From positions 1-31,560 of the forward strand of contig CAIVQM010000287.1 in assembly GCA_903908025.1 (NCBI GenBank): DNA of 31,560 nt, written 5' to 3'. The notes under the pieces are model-generated. The model ran no database searches. It was given only the letters and a program-made list of their open reading frames with translations, and was not told the origin of the DNA. The translations under genes were made by a program, and so were the position numbers. Positions 7,662 to 16,497 of the stretch are shown here, piece after piece (the stretch's first letter is position 1; each line of letters starts with the position of its first letter). This DNA comes from an uncultured bacterium (GTDB lineage: Bacteria > Actinomycetota > Actinomycetes > S36-B12).

Positions 7662-10289
7662 GTGTCGGGGGTGGAAGTCCAGGTGAAGCCGCACGGCTTC
7701 CTGCTCACCACCCTGATCGACGTCGGCTTCGCGCTTCTCGCGGTGGCGGCCGGTCTGGGGCTCAGCATGTCGATGCTCCGGTCCCAGGGTTTCGTGACCG
7801 TTTGGTACGGAGCCATCCCCGTCGGCATCATGCTCCTGATCCCGCGGCAGCGCTGGTGGCCCTACGTGCTGTTCGCCGCGGCCGGCACCTTCGTTGCCTA
7901 CGGCACAGCGGGTTGGCCCTTGGCCACTTCCGCGGTCCGAGTGATGGCCGACATGTCCATCGTGGTCGCACTCGGGCTGGTGATCAGTCATAGGCGATGC
8001 ATTCCGTTCCGATCAACCAAGGATGCCGGACTCCTCGTAGCGCTGGCTATGGGGGCCGGCGTGGCACGTGCGGTCACCGCCGCGCCGATGGTCCCCACTT
8101 TGTCAACGGGGAACTACTCCTTGCCCGTCTACTGCGCCAATGTTGCGTTGACCACGGCAATCGGTGTCCTGACGATCGTGCCGGTCATCGTCCTGGTCTT
8201 CGATCGCCGGACGTGGCCGACCTTCTCTCGCGCGAGGTTCCTCATTGGAGTCTTTGCAATCTGCACGGGCGAGGTGCTCATCACAGTCGCCTTCTACGGG
8301 GGCGGTACGTCGCTCTACCTCGCTGCCGCTTTCCTCATCGTGCCGATCATCGTGCTGCTTGCTGCCCGGACGTCGCAGTTGACCCTTTCGATCGGCCTCA
8401 TGCTGTGTGTCATCTCCGTCACGGTGGCGACGACGCGGGGGCGGGGCGTCACTGCCCTAGCGGCCGTCGACCAGGCATCGCTCGTCCAGGCGACTTTGGT
8501 CGTCCAGGTGTTCCTGGTGTCTCTGCCGCTCGTGGCATGGCTGCTGGCCGGTGCGGTGGCCGAGAGTGTGCGCTCCCGAGCGGCCCTTCGTGAACAGCTC
8601 GATGAACAAGTGACCCTGGCAAAGGACCTTGAACGATCCCAGGAACTGTTCCGAACGGCGCTCTACCTCACCACCATCCCAATGAGTTTCGGGGCGGTTG
8701 ACGCAAGTCACGAAGACGTCAACGACGCCTTCTGCGACTACCTGGGGTACAGCCGCGAGGAACTTGCCGACTTCGCCTGGCAGGAGCACACGCACCCCGA
8801 CGATGTAGCGGAGGAGCAGCGGCTGGACGACCTCATTGCTTCAGGTGACATCGACTCGTACCGGATACGCAAGCGCTACCTGCGATCCGATGGGGAGGTT
8901 CTTCTCGCGGACCTTGTTGTCCGGATCGCGAAAGTGCAGAGCACAGGCGAGCGCATCTTCATTGCGCACGCGATCGATGTGACTGAGGAAGAACGGGCGA
9001 AGAGCGAGTTGCAGTGGCTGGCCGAGTACGACCCAGTGACCGAACTACTCAGCCGCACGGCGATCACGACCGTCCTTCAACAGGCACTCGTCAGTGCCAC
9101 CCTGACCGACGGCAAGGTCGCGGTGATGTTCGTCGACGTCACGCAGTTCCTCGTTGTCAATCGGACCCTCGGCTACGAGGCCGGTGATCAGGTGCTGGCG
9201 GACATCGCGCGAAAGGTTGTCGCGGCGGTTCCCAATGGGTACCTCGTGGGGCGCTTCGACGGCCACAGCCTGCTCGTCGTCGTTCCTGACACGCAGGTGG
9301 GCGAGCCGGTGCAGGAAGTCGCGGAAGGCATTCTGGCCGTCATCGCGGAGGAGACCGTGGCAAGCGGGAACCGCATCTCTCGCACGGGAAGTATCGGCAT
9401 CGCCTACTCGAACTACTACTCCACCGCGACCGCCCTCATCCGCGAGGCTGACTCGGCTCTGGTGCTGGCGAAGGCGAAGGGCCGGTCGAGGTACCACGTT
9501 CAGGGGCGAATGCCCGATCCGCAGAGTCCGCTCGAGCGACTTCAACTCGAGCACGAGTTGCGGGTTGCACTGGATGCTCGGCAGTTCGTCATGCACTACC
9601 AGCCGCAGGTGCGGCTAGGTGATGGGTCAGTGTGTGGATACGAGGCGCTCGTACGGTGGAACCACCCGAGTCGCGGGTTGCTCTCCCCAGCGGTTTTCAT
9701 GGACACGATGGAGGCGTCCGGGCTGGTGATCATCCTCGGGCGGCAGGTCCTCGAGCTTGTGTGCGACGCGATCCGCTCACATCCGCATCTGCCCGGCCCG
9801 ATCAGCATCAACGTATCGGCCGTCGAGTTCGGCGATCCTGGCTGGTTCGAACGGTTCGAAGGCACGCTGCGAACCTTCGGGGTGCATCCGGAGTCGCTCG
9901 TCGTCGAGCTGACTGAAACGACGATGCTCGAACTCACGGACGATGCGCGCTGCGCGCTCGACGGGCTGAGGAAGTTGGGCATCGGCATTCACGTCGACGA
10001 CTTCGGCACCGGTTATGCGTCGGTGGCTCTCCTGCGAGGCGTGGCTGTTACTGCTATCAAGCTGGATCGTTCGTTCGTCGCGCCGCTGGTCGATGAGTCG
10101 AGCCCCGGGCTCGATCTGGTCCGGGGCATCGCGGGCTTGGCATCCGGCCTCGGCATGGAGGCGATTGCCGAGGGCATCGAGACCTGCGAGCAGGCCGCCC
10201 TGCTGCTCGAAGCCGGCTGGAGCATCGGGCAGGGCTACTTGTTCGCACGGCCGAGTGCGGACCTGCTCGCGCCGGTAAGCGTTCTCTGA
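7662..10289 (+). CDS. MASE1-like membrane sensor with PAS, degenerate GGDEF and intact EAL: probable c-di-GMP phosphodiesterase
   Basis: An 875-residue protein. Residues about 12-305 hold 8-10 hydrophobic segments in a MASE1-like arrangement (IPRQRWWPYVLFAAAGTF). A short coiled segment follows, then a PAS domain at about 325-445 and a GGDEF-like domain at about 455-620. In the GGDEF domain the signature is FDGHS at 532-536 instead of GGDEF, so cyclase activity is not expected. The EAL domain at about 630-870 is complete: EAL at 661-663, NVSAVEF, VELTETTML, HVDDFGTGYAS, IKLDRSF and AIAEGIET all keep the metal-binding and catalytic residues. It should hydrolyse c-di-GMP to pGpG at the membrane, with the degenerate GGDEF possibly binding GTP as a regulator. 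GTG 7662 fits a leaderless promoter; GTG 7671 and 7683 are alternatives. Confidence 0.88.
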   Translation: MSGVEVQVKPHGFLLTTLIDVGFALLAVAAGLGLSMSMLRSQGFVTVWYGAIPVGIMLLIPRQRWWPYVLFAAAGTFVAYGTAGWPLATSAVRVMADMSIVVALGLVISHRRCIPFRSTKDAGLLVALAMGAGVARAVTAAPMVPTLSTGNYSLPVYCANVALTTAIGVLTIVPVIVLVFDRRTWPTFSRARFLIGVFAICTGEVLITVAFYGGGTSLYLAAAFLIVPIIVLLAARTSQLTLSIGLMLCVISVTVATTRGRGVTALAAVDQASLVQATLVVQVFLVSLPLVAWLLAGAVAESVRSRAALREQLDEQVTLAKDLERSQELFRTALYLTTIPMSFGAVDASHEDVNDAFCDYLGYSREELADFAWQEHTHPDDVAEEQRLDDLIASGDIDSYRIRKRYLRSDGEVLLADLVVRIAKVQSTGERIFIAHAIDVTEEERAKSELQWLAEYDPVTELLSRTAITTVLQQALVSATLTDGKVAVMFVDVTQFLVVNRTLGYEAGDQVLADIARKVVAAVPNGYLVGRFDGHSLLVVVPDTQVGEPVQEVAEGILAVIAEETVASGNRISRTGSIGIAYSNYYSTATALIREADSALVLAKAKGRSRYHVQGRMPDPQSPLERLQLEHELRVALDARQFVMHYQPQVRLGDGSVCGYEALVRWNHPSRGLLSPAVFMDTMEASGLVIILGRQVLELVCDAIRSHPHLPGPISINVSAVEFGDPGWFERFEGTLRTFGVHPESLVVELTETTMLELTDDARCALDGLRKLGIGIHVDDFGTGYASVALLRGVAVTAIKLDRSFVAPLVDESSPGLDLVRGIAGLASGLGMEAIAEGIETCEQAALLLEAGWSIGQGYLFARPSADLLAPVSVL

Positions 10290-10309
10290 CGACTCGCCTG
10301 ACTCCGGTG

Positions 10310-11644
10310 TCAGTGTGATGCGCGCACCGCGTTGCGGCCCGCCGCCTTGGCCTCGTACAACGCATGATCCGCACGACTCAGCCACGTATCGAGATCATCG
10401 TCAGGTCGGAGCTCGGCCACGCCGGCACTCACTGTGACCGGGCCGGCGTCGCCGAACGGCTTGGCGCGAACGATATCGCGCAGCTTCTCTGCGAGGGTCA
10501 CTGTCTCCGCCGCGCCGCAGTGATGGGTGATGATGACGAACTCATCGCCGCCCCAGCGCGCAAGGGCATCGGAGTCGCGCAGGTTCGGGCCGATCCGGTC
10601 GGTCAGCTCGGCCAGGACCTGGTCGCCGACGAGATGGCCGTGGGCGTCGTTGATGTCCTTGAAGTTGTCGACGTCGAGCACAACCAGTGACATCGGCGGC
10701 CCGTAGCGCCGCGACTCGGCGAAGTCGGCGGCGAGCAGTTGCTCTCCATGGCGCCGATTCCAGGTTCCGGTCAGCGGATCGGTGACCGCTAGTTCGTGCA
10801 ATCGGTCGTTGGCAGCCACCAGGGCATCGGTGGCGCGTTTGCGGTCGCTGATGTCACGGGTGATTCCGATGATCCCGATGACGCTGCCATCCGGTCCCAG
10901 TTCGGGGATGACATCGACCTCGGTCCAGATAGTGGAGCCGCCCTTGCACAGGTACTCCTGCTCGCACCGGAACGGCTCGGGCATCCGGCCGGCAGCGATG
11001 TCGGCGTAGAGGACCGTGTAGTAGCCGGCGGCGATCTCCTGGGACTCGGGGGTGAGGATCTCGTCGAGTGGCTGGTTCATCGCCTCTTCGACCGTGAACC
11101 CGCGCATCTTCTCCACGGTCGGGCTCACGTAGGTGATCGTGCCGTCGAGCCCCATCGTCCACAGCACGATGTGGGCGCTCTCCGCCATCAGTCGGTAGCG
11201 CTCCTCGGTGACCAATGATGCTGCCTCCTGCTGACGCAGTTCCGTGACGTCATGTGCGATGCCCTCCAAAGCGACCGAGCCATCGGGTCTTGCGATCGTG
11301 CGCAGCCACGCCTGCGTCGAGATCATGCGCCCCCCGACGCCAACCCAGCGCAGGCTGTGATGCCCCTGCCGCCCAGCGGGCCAGGTCATCACGCTCTGGA
11401 ACTCGGCCGCAGCCGCGGGATCCAGGCTTCCGATGAGCAATGTGGGATCTGCCTGCAACTGCGCCGGCGTGAAGCCGAGGTACTGGGCGATGGAATCGCT
11501 ATAGAACTCGACGGCAAAATCCGGCTGGAGCCGGATGACGAAATAGACGCCGCCGCCGGCCTCCGCTAGTTCGCGAAACCACGCATCGTCGGGCCTGGCC
11601 GGCTGAGGGAGGGGATCCTCAATCCGGCTGTGGGTGTTGATCAC
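10310..11644 (-). CDS. PAS-PAS-GGDEF diguanylate cyclase
   Basis: A 444-residue soluble protein starting at GTG, with GGAAGAG about 7 bases upstream. PAS 1 spans about residues 20-130 (VYFVIRLQPDFAVEFYSDSIAQYLGFT). PAS 2 with PAC spans about 145-270 (ERYRLMAESAHIVLW, then GIIGITRDISDRKRA). The GGDEF domain spans about 285-440. GGDEF is intact at 365-369, an RxxD inhibitory site (RDSD) is at 356-359, and DVDNFKDIND with GHLVGD supplies the guanine contacts. It therefore should be an active, product-inhibited cyclase in the cytoplasm. It converges with the MASE1-EAL gene, leaving 20 bases between stops, so a synthase and a hydrolase of the same messenger are neighbours. Confidence 0.9.
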   Translation of the reverse strand: MINTHSRIEDPLPQPARPDDAWFRELAEAGGGVYFVIRLQPDFAVEFYSDSIAQYLGFTPAQLQADPTLLIGSLDPAAAAEFQSVMTWPAGRQGHHSLRWVGVGGRMISTQAWLRTIARPDGSVALEGIAHDVTELRQQEAASLVTEERYRLMAESAHIVLWTMGLDGTITYVSPTVEKMRGFTVEEAMNQPLDEILTPESQEIAAGYYTVLYADIAAGRMPEPFRCEQEYLCKGGSTIWTEVDVIPELGPDGSVIGIIGITRDISDRKRATDALVAANDRLHELAVTDPLTGTWNRRHGEQLLAADFAESRRYGPPMSLVVLDVDNFKDINDAHGHLVGDQVLAELTDRIGPNLRDSDALARWGGDEFVIITHHCGAAETVTLAEKLRDIVRAKPFGDAGPVTVSAGVAELRPDDDLDTWLSRADHALYEAKAAGRNAVRASH

Positions 11645-11701
11645 AGCGGCACTCTTCCCTGTAGGTACCTATGACATTTCTATCATTTCAATGGCCGGTT
11701 T

Positions 11702-11720
11702 GAGGGTGGGGGTTACCCTC
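11702..11720. repeat. Inverted repeat in the divergent promoter region of the PAS-GGDEF and aldo/keto reductase genes
   Basis: GAGGGT, 7 bases, then ACCCTC: perfect 6-base arms in the 105-base divergent spacer 11645-11749. The right arm overlaps TACCCT (11714-11719), a possible -10 for the reductase 31 bases before its ATG. On the other strand a TTGAAA (11686-11691) could be a -35 for the cyclase gene. Operator role is possible but unproven. Confidence 0.35.
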
Positions 11721-11749
11721 GAAGCCTCACCACCACTCGGAGGCCCCTC

Positions 11750-12727
11750 ATGGAATATGTCCACCTCGGCCGCACCGGCCTTCGGGTCAGCCGCATCTGT
11801 CTCGGCACTATGAATTTCGGTCCCGTCACCAACCAGGCCGACTCGCACGCGATCATGGATGGCGCGCACGAGCAGGGCATCAACTTCTTTGACACGGCCA
11901 ATGTCTACGGCTGGGAGGACAAGGGCCTCACCGAGCGCATCATCGGAGACTGGTTCGCCCAGGGTGGCGGTCGGCGCGAGCGCACTGTCCTCGCGACGAA
12001 GCTGTACGGCGACATGGGCGACTGGCCCAATGACGGCAAACTGTCGGCCCTGAACATCCGGCGTGCCTGCGATGCGTCACTTGCACGTCTGAAGACCGAC
12101 TACATCGATCTGTTCCAGATGCACCACGTCGACCGAGCGACTCCGTGGGATGAGATCTGGGAGGCCATGGAGGTGCTGCGGCAGCAGGGCAAGATCCTCT
12201 ACGTCGGGTCATCGAACTTCGCGGGCTGGCACATCGCACAGGGTCAGGAGGCCGCGATCCGTCGCGGGCAGCTCGGCCTTGTCAGCGAGCAGTCGATCTA
12301 CAACCTTGCCGAGCGCACCGTCGAGCTCGAGGTGCTGCCGGCCGCGCAGGCGTACGGCGTGGGCATCATCCCGTGGTCGCCACTGCACGGCGGGCTGCTC
12401 GGTGGCGTGCTGCGCAAGCAGGCCGACGGCACCGCGTCGCGCAGCCTGGCCGGTCGCGCGGCTGACACGCTGGAGAAGCTGCGTCCGGCCATTGAGGAGT
12501 GGGAGGCGTTCTGTGACGAACGTGGTGAGGGCCCGGGTGATGTCGCGCTGGCATGGCTCCTGCACCAGCCGGCCGTGACGGCCCCGATCGTCGGCCCGCG
12601 CACGATGGACCACCTCGACGGGGCCCTGCGGGCACTGGATATCACCCTCGACGCGGCCGCTCTGGCGCGGATCGACGAGATCTTCCCCGGCCCGGGGGGC
12701 ACCGCCCCGGAAGCGTATGCATGGTGA
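11750..12727 (+). CDS. Aldo/keto reductase
   Basis: A 325-residue protein with a GGAGG ribosome binding site 6 bases before the ATG. It begins MEYVHLGRTGLRVSRICLGTM and shows the aldo/keto reductase tetrad: D48 and Y53 in FFDTANVYG, K84 in VLATKLYG and H125 in DLFQMHHVD. The NADPH-binding end is present (SSNFAGW, then APIVGPRTMDHLDGAL). It is of the bacterial type related to YajO/Tas and the potassium-channel beta subunit-like group, which reduce aldehydes or ketones of uncertain physiological identity. The next gene, a PAS-GGDEF cyclase, starts inside its last codons with an 11-base overlap, so the two are probably co-translated. Confidence 0.9.
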   Translation: MEYVHLGRTGLRVSRICLGTMNFGPVTNQADSHAIMDGAHEQGINFFDTANVYGWEDKGLTERIIGDWFAQGGGRRERTVLATKLYGDMGDWPNDGKLSALNIRRACDASLARLKTDYIDLFQMHHVDRATPWDEIWEAMEVLRQQGKILYVGSSNFAGWHIAQGQEAAIRRGQLGLVSEQSIYNLAERTVELEVLPAAQAYGVGIIPWSPLHGGLLGGVLRKQADGTASRSLAGRAADTLEKLRPAIEEWEAFCDERGEGPGDVALAWLLHQPAVTAPIVGPRTMDHLDGALRALDITLDAAALARIDEIFPGPGGTAPEAYAW

Positions 12728-14450
12728 GGTCGATCCGCGTAGCCTGACGGTTATGGTGGCAGATGTACTGCTTTGGGCTACTAGCGTGGACGGCGCCCTC
12801 CGCGAGGCCGCCCTCTCCATCGGTGACGCGTTCCCCGGCCACGGCGTGGTTGCCCAGCTCCCGGACGGCGCGATCGCGGCCGCGAACGCTGCGGCGGGTG
12901 ACCTCCTCGGGCTGACGTTGGATCAACTCGTTGGCCGCACGTCGATGGATCCGAGATGGTCTGCGGTCTCAGAGCAGGGCATTCCGCTGACGGGTGCCGA
13001 GCATCCGGCGATGGTGACCCTGGCGACCGGTCAGGAGGTCAGGGCCTTCCTGATGGGAGTCGTGTCACCGCTGATCGGCCGTACCCGCTGGATCGAGATC
13101 GACAGCCATCCGGTGCGGGCATCCGGTGGTGCGGGGCTCGTAGGAGTTGTTGCCGTCTTCACCGATGCCACCGATTCCGCCCGTGGGCGTGCTGCCAGTG
13201 ACGCGCAGTGGAACGCCTACCACCTCGTCGTGATGAACACGACCGACGTCCTCCTCAGCACCGACCCGGCGACCCACGTCGAGTGGGCCTCGGTCGCGTC
13301 GGACCGGGTGCTGGGGTGGGCCCCCTCTGACATCGTGGGCCGGCGACTGATCGATCTCATCCACCCCGATGATCGGGCGGATGTCAGTCACGCATTGACT
13401 CCCTTGGGGTCGGCCGCTGGGGCGGCGGATCTCGAGTATCGAGTGGAGCGGGTGGGCGGTGGTTGGCGCTGGTTGGCTGATGCCGCGTCGACGATCGTCG
13501 GCAACGACCTCGTCGTCATTGGCCAGATTCACGCGCTCCGCGACATCGAGTCCGAGATGGCCGTACGGCTGGCGCTGGCCGAGTCCGAGGCTCGATACCG
13601 GCTGATCGCCGAGAATGCTGCCGACGTGATCGTGACGCTCGTCGATGGCGTGATCACGTGGGCATCGCCGTCCGTCACCCGGACCCTGGGATTCGAGCCC
13701 GCTGAATGCACGGGACAGCGCTTCGAGTCGTTCCTGCTCCCGGACGAGCGAGCCAGCACGATCACGCCGGAGGACCTCCAGCCGTCTAGCGGGCGGCACG
13801 TAGGTCGATTCCGGGTCCGGACGAAGGAAGGGACCTCGCGCTGGGTGGAGGTGCACACGAGTCCGTATGTCGGCAGCGACGACCGCGCGGGCTCCCTCGT
13901 TGTCACCCTCCACGTCATCGATGAACGCGTAGCCTTCGAGAATCAGCTCGAGGACCTGGCCAAGCGTGACGGCCTGACGGGTGCCTGGAATCGCAATGAG
14001 GGTCTGTCGAGGCTCGAGGCGGCGACTCGACCTGAGCGCCGCGCAGGCCAGGCGGTGGCCGTGGCCTACATCGACGTCGACGACTTCAAGACGGTCAACG
14101 ACACCCAGGGCCACCGCGCCGGTGATGACCTCCTGGTGTCGATCGTGAGCCGCACGCAGAGTCGTATGCGTCGCGGCGATGCGCTGGTGCGGATGGGCGG
14201 CGACGAGTTCCTCCTTGTCCTCAGCGGGACGCAGAGCCTCGAGGAAGCCGTTGAGCTGCTGGAGCAGCTCCGAGCGGTGATCGCCGAACCCGTGCCAACC
14301 GGAGCCGGAGTGGTGGAGGCGACGGTGAGCATCGGTGTCACGCTTGTCGACGATGGCGAGGGCGTCGATGCCTGCATCGCCCGTGCCGATGCCGCGATGT
14401 ACCGGGCTAAGGCCGATGGACGTAACCGGGTGGTCGCCGCGCTGCCGTGA
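12717..14450 (+). CDS. PAS-PAS-PAS-GGDEF diguanylate cyclase
   Basis: A 577-residue soluble protein. Three PAS modules can be traced: about residues 35-150 (VVAQLPDGAIAAANAAAGDLLG), about 165-280 (HLVVMNTTDVLLS, GWAPSDIVGRRLIDLIHPDD) and about 295-410 (RYRLIAENAADVIVTLVDG, WASPSVTRTLGF). The GGDEF domain spans about 415-575. GGDEF is intact at 494-498, an RxxD site (RRGD) is at 485-488, and DVDDFKTVND with GHRAGD is present. An active, product-inhibited cyclase is expected. The start at 12717 lies inside the end of the aldo/keto reductase gene; ATG 12753 is an alternative. PAS 3 and GGDEF closely parallel the protein at 590-1975, pointing to an old duplication. Confidence 0.9.
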   Translation: MHGEVDPRSLTVMVADVLLWATSVDGALREAALSIGDAFPGHGVVAQLPDGAIAAANAAAGDLLGLTLDQLVGRTSMDPRWSAVSEQGIPLTGAEHPAMVTLATGQEVRAFLMGVVSPLIGRTRWIEIDSHPVRASGGAGLVGVVAVFTDATDSARGRAASDAQWNAYHLVVMNTTDVLLSTDPATHVEWASVASDRVLGWAPSDIVGRRLIDLIHPDDRADVSHALTPLGSAAGAADLEYRVERVGGGWRWLADAASTIVGNDLVVIGQIHALRDIESEMAVRLALAESEARYRLIAENAADVIVTLVDGVITWASPSVTRTLGFEPAECTGQRFESFLLPDERASTITPEDLQPSSGRHVGRFRVRTKEGTSRWVEVHTSPYVGSDDRAGSLVVTLHVIDERVAFENQLEDLAKRDGLTGAWNRNEGLSRLEAATRPERRAGQAVAVAYIDVDDFKTVNDTQGHRAGDDLLVSIVSRTQSRMRRGDALVRMGGDEFLLVLSGTQSLEEAVELLEQLRAVIAEPVPTGAGVVEATVSIGVTLVDDGEGVDACIARADAAMYRAKADGRNRVVAALP

Positions 14451-14454
14451 CCCC

Positions 14455-14500
14455 TTGCCGCGCTCTTTACATTCCTCTATGTTTTGTAAACAGCGGAGGG
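14455..14500 (+). promoter_or_regulatory. Promoter and operator-like inverted repeat of the alkB-tetR operon
   Basis: TTGCCG (14455-14460) is 17 bases from TATGTT (14478-14483), a plausible -35/-10 pair. An inverted repeat with perfect 6-base arms, TTTACA (14466-14471) and TGTAAA (14485-14490), spans the -10 box, the position expected for a repressor. GGAGGGAG (14495-14502) is the ribosome binding site before ATG 14507. The likely ligand is the TetR protein encoded by the second gene of the operon. Confidence 0.6.
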
Positions 14501-14506
14501 AGCACT

Positions 14507-15880
14507 ATGGACTGGACCGATCGCAAGCGCTATCTATGGCTGGTCGCCCTGCTCATGCCCGCCCTCCCGTTCGCGGCGCTGGGCCTGTACTCCGGCACCG
14601 GCTGGGGGGTCTGGTTCTGGATCGGCCCGATCGTGATCCTTGGCCTGGTTCCGGTGATCGATGCGCTCGCCGGGCTCGATGCCTCAGGCCCGCCGGACGA
14701 TCTCATTGCGGCACTCGAGGCCGATCGTTACTACCGATGGCTGACGTTCCTGTTCCTGCCCATCCAGTACGCAGGGTTCGCCGCAGCGTTCTGGTTCATC
14801 GCTGCATCGGACGTGTCCGTCGTCGACAAGGTCGGGCTCGCTGTCACGACGGGGTTCATCGCGGGGCTTGGCATCAATACGGCGCACGAACTCGGGCACA
14901 AGCGCGAGCAGCATGAGCGCTGGCTGGCGAAGGTGGCGCTTGCCCAGAGTGGTTACGGTCACTTCTACATCGAGCACAATCGCGGCCATCACGTTCGCGT
15001 TGCGACACCGGAGGATCCGGCCAGCAGTCGTGTGGGCGAGAACTTCTATGCCTTCTGGCCGCGCACGGTCTTCGGCTCGCTGGCGAGTGCCTGGCGACTG
15101 GAGAAGCGCAGACTCCGCTTGCGGGGTCGTGGGCCGCTTCGCATCAGCAACGATGTGCTGAATGCGTGGCTCATGTCCGTGCTGCTCTGGTCGGTGATGA
15201 TCCTGTGGCTGGGCGTGGGGATCCTGCCGTACCTGCTCATCCAGGCGTTCATCGGCGTCACGCTGCTCGAGGCGGTCAACTACCTCGAGCACTACGGCAT
15301 GCTGCGGCAGATCGTGGGTGTTCCCGGCAAGGAGCGCTACGAGCGGGTTGAGCCGTGGCACAGCTGGAACTCCAACAACGTGGCCACGAATGTGCTGCTC
15401 TACCACCTGCAGCGGCACAGCGATCATCACGCGAATCCGACCCGGCGCTATCAGGCGCTGCGCGACGACGATCGTGCTCCCACGCTGCCGACGGGCTATG
15501 CGGGCATGATTCTGCTGGCGCTTGTGCCGCCGGCCTGGCGTCGCGTCATGGATCCGAAGGTGCTCGCCCATGTCGACGGCGACATGAGCCGCGCGAACAT
15601 CGCACCCCGCAAGCGCGCGCGCATCCTCGCCGCGTATCCGTCACCCGCCACGGCATCGATCCCGGTGGCGGTGCCGACTGGAAATGCGCCAGCCGGGGTT
15701 GCTGGCGATGTCATGCGGGCCGTCTGCCCGGGCTGCGGGTACGCGTACGACGTCGAGCGGGGCAACCCGCGCGAAGGCCTGCCCGCCGGAACTCCGTGGT
15801 CTGCCGTGCCCGATGACTGGTGCTGCCCGGACTGCGGTGTTCGCGAGAAGGCCGACTTCGTCATCGAGCTCGACTCATGA
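14507..15880 (+). CDS. alkB: Alkane 1-monooxygenase fused to rubredoxin
   Basis: A 457-residue integral membrane protein. Pairs of hydrophobic segments occupy about residues 8-110 and 230-265. The di-iron histidine boxes are present: HELGH at 127-131, EHNRGHH (H157, H161, H162) and LQRHSDHH (H304, H307, H308), with NYLEHYG between. These define AlkB, which hydroxylates the terminal carbon of alkanes using O2. The C-terminal 55 residues are a rubredoxin with CxxC pairs at C407/C410 and C440/C443, so the electron carrier is fused to the hydroxylase as known in several actinobacteria. The ATG at 14507 follows a strong ribosome binding site. It overlaps the TetR gene by 4 bases. A separate rubredoxin reductase is not in the window. 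Chain-length preference cannot be read safely. Confidence 0.95.
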   Translation: MDWTDRKRYLWLVALLMPALPFAALGLYSGTGWGVWFWIGPIVILGLVPVIDALAGLDASGPPDDLIAALEADRYYRWLTFLFLPIQYAGFAAAFWFIAASDVSVVDKVGLAVTTGFIAGLGINTAHELGHKREQHERWLAKVALAQSGYGHFYIEHNRGHHVRVATPEDPASSRVGENFYAFWPRTVFGSLASAWRLEKRRLRLRGRGPLRISNDVLNAWLMSVLLWSVMILWLGVGILPYLLIQAFIGVTLLEAVNYLEHYGMLRQIVGVPGKERYERVEPWHSWNSNNVATNVLLYHLQRHSDHHANPTRRYQALRDDDRAPTLPTGYAGMILLALVPPAWRRVMDPKVLAHVDGDMSRANIAPRKRARILAAYPSPATASIPVAVPTGNAPAGVAGDVMRAVCPGCGYAYDVERGNPREGLPAGTPWSAVPDDWCCPDCGVREKADFVIELDS

Positions 15881-16461
15881 CGATGACCGTGGTGCATCGT
15901 GAGACGGCGCTTCGACAGCGGGTCATCGATGCGGCCGTCGAGATCACCGTCACCGAGGGCTGGTCGGCTGTCACGATGGCTCGGCTTGCGGATGACGTGG
16001 GCGTGAGCCGGCAGACGGTCTACAACGAGGTCGGCGCCAAACCCGCGCTTGCCGAGGCGATGGTGATGCGCGAGCTCGACGGCTTCCTCGCGGTGGTGGA
16101 GACGGCTTTCGATGCGCACGAGGGTGATGCGGTGGCGTCGGTGCGCGCTGCCACGGAGGCGGTGCTCACTCGGGCACAGCGCCATCCGCTGCTCCGCGCG
16201 ATCGTCTCGGCTACCTACGGCACGGACACCGAGCTGCTGCCCTTCCTGACTACCAATGCGAGCGGGCTGCTTGACGCGGCTGGTGCGGTGCTGGCATCGC
16301 GCCTGGCTCCCTATGCGGACCACCTGACCGCTCGAGAGGCAGCGGCTGCTGTCGATGTCATCGTGCGCGTTGTGCTGAGCCATCTCATGGCACCGTCCGG
16401 TCCGCCACGGCGGGTGGCGGAGGACATCGGTGATGTGACGCGGCGGCTCCTGAGGCTCTGA
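15877..16461 (+). CDS. TetR-family regulator of the alkB operon (AlkX-like)
   Basis: A 194-residue protein whose ATG overlaps the alkB stop as ATGA. The N-terminal TetR helix-turn-helix is clear: RVIDAAVEITVTEGWSAVTM, then LADDVGVSRQTVYNEVGAKPAL at about residues 38-60. The C-terminal all-helical region would bind an effector. In actinobacteria such as Dietzia a TetR protein (AlkX) directly follows an alkB-rubredoxin fusion and represses the operon, relieved by fatty acids from alkane oxidation. The same arrangement here, with the inverted repeat over the promoter, suggests autoregulated repression. That function is an inference from position. Confidence 0.87.
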   Translation: MTMTVVHRETALRQRVIDAAVEITVTEGWSAVTMARLADDVGVSRQTVYNEVGAKPALAEAMVMRELDGFLAVVETAFDAHEGDAVASVRAATEAVLTRAQRHPLLRAIVSATYGTDTELLPFLTTNASGLLDAAGAVLASRLAPYADHLTAREAAAAVDVIVRVVLSHLMAPSGPPRRVAEDIGDVTRRLLRL

Positions 16462-16497
16462 CCGGAGCACGCACAGCGGCGTGAGAGGCTTCGCATC

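Noticed and set aside
7509..7991. Longer minus-strand version of the P-loop protein (313 codons)
   Set aside because: The extra N-terminal part is low-complexity and antisense to the MASE1 gene. The Walker strand and a -10 element place the start at 7508.
11669..11869. Small minus-strand open frame upstream of the aldo/keto reductase
   Set aside because: It overlaps the reductase start and promoter region, has no recognisable motif and no ribosome binding site.
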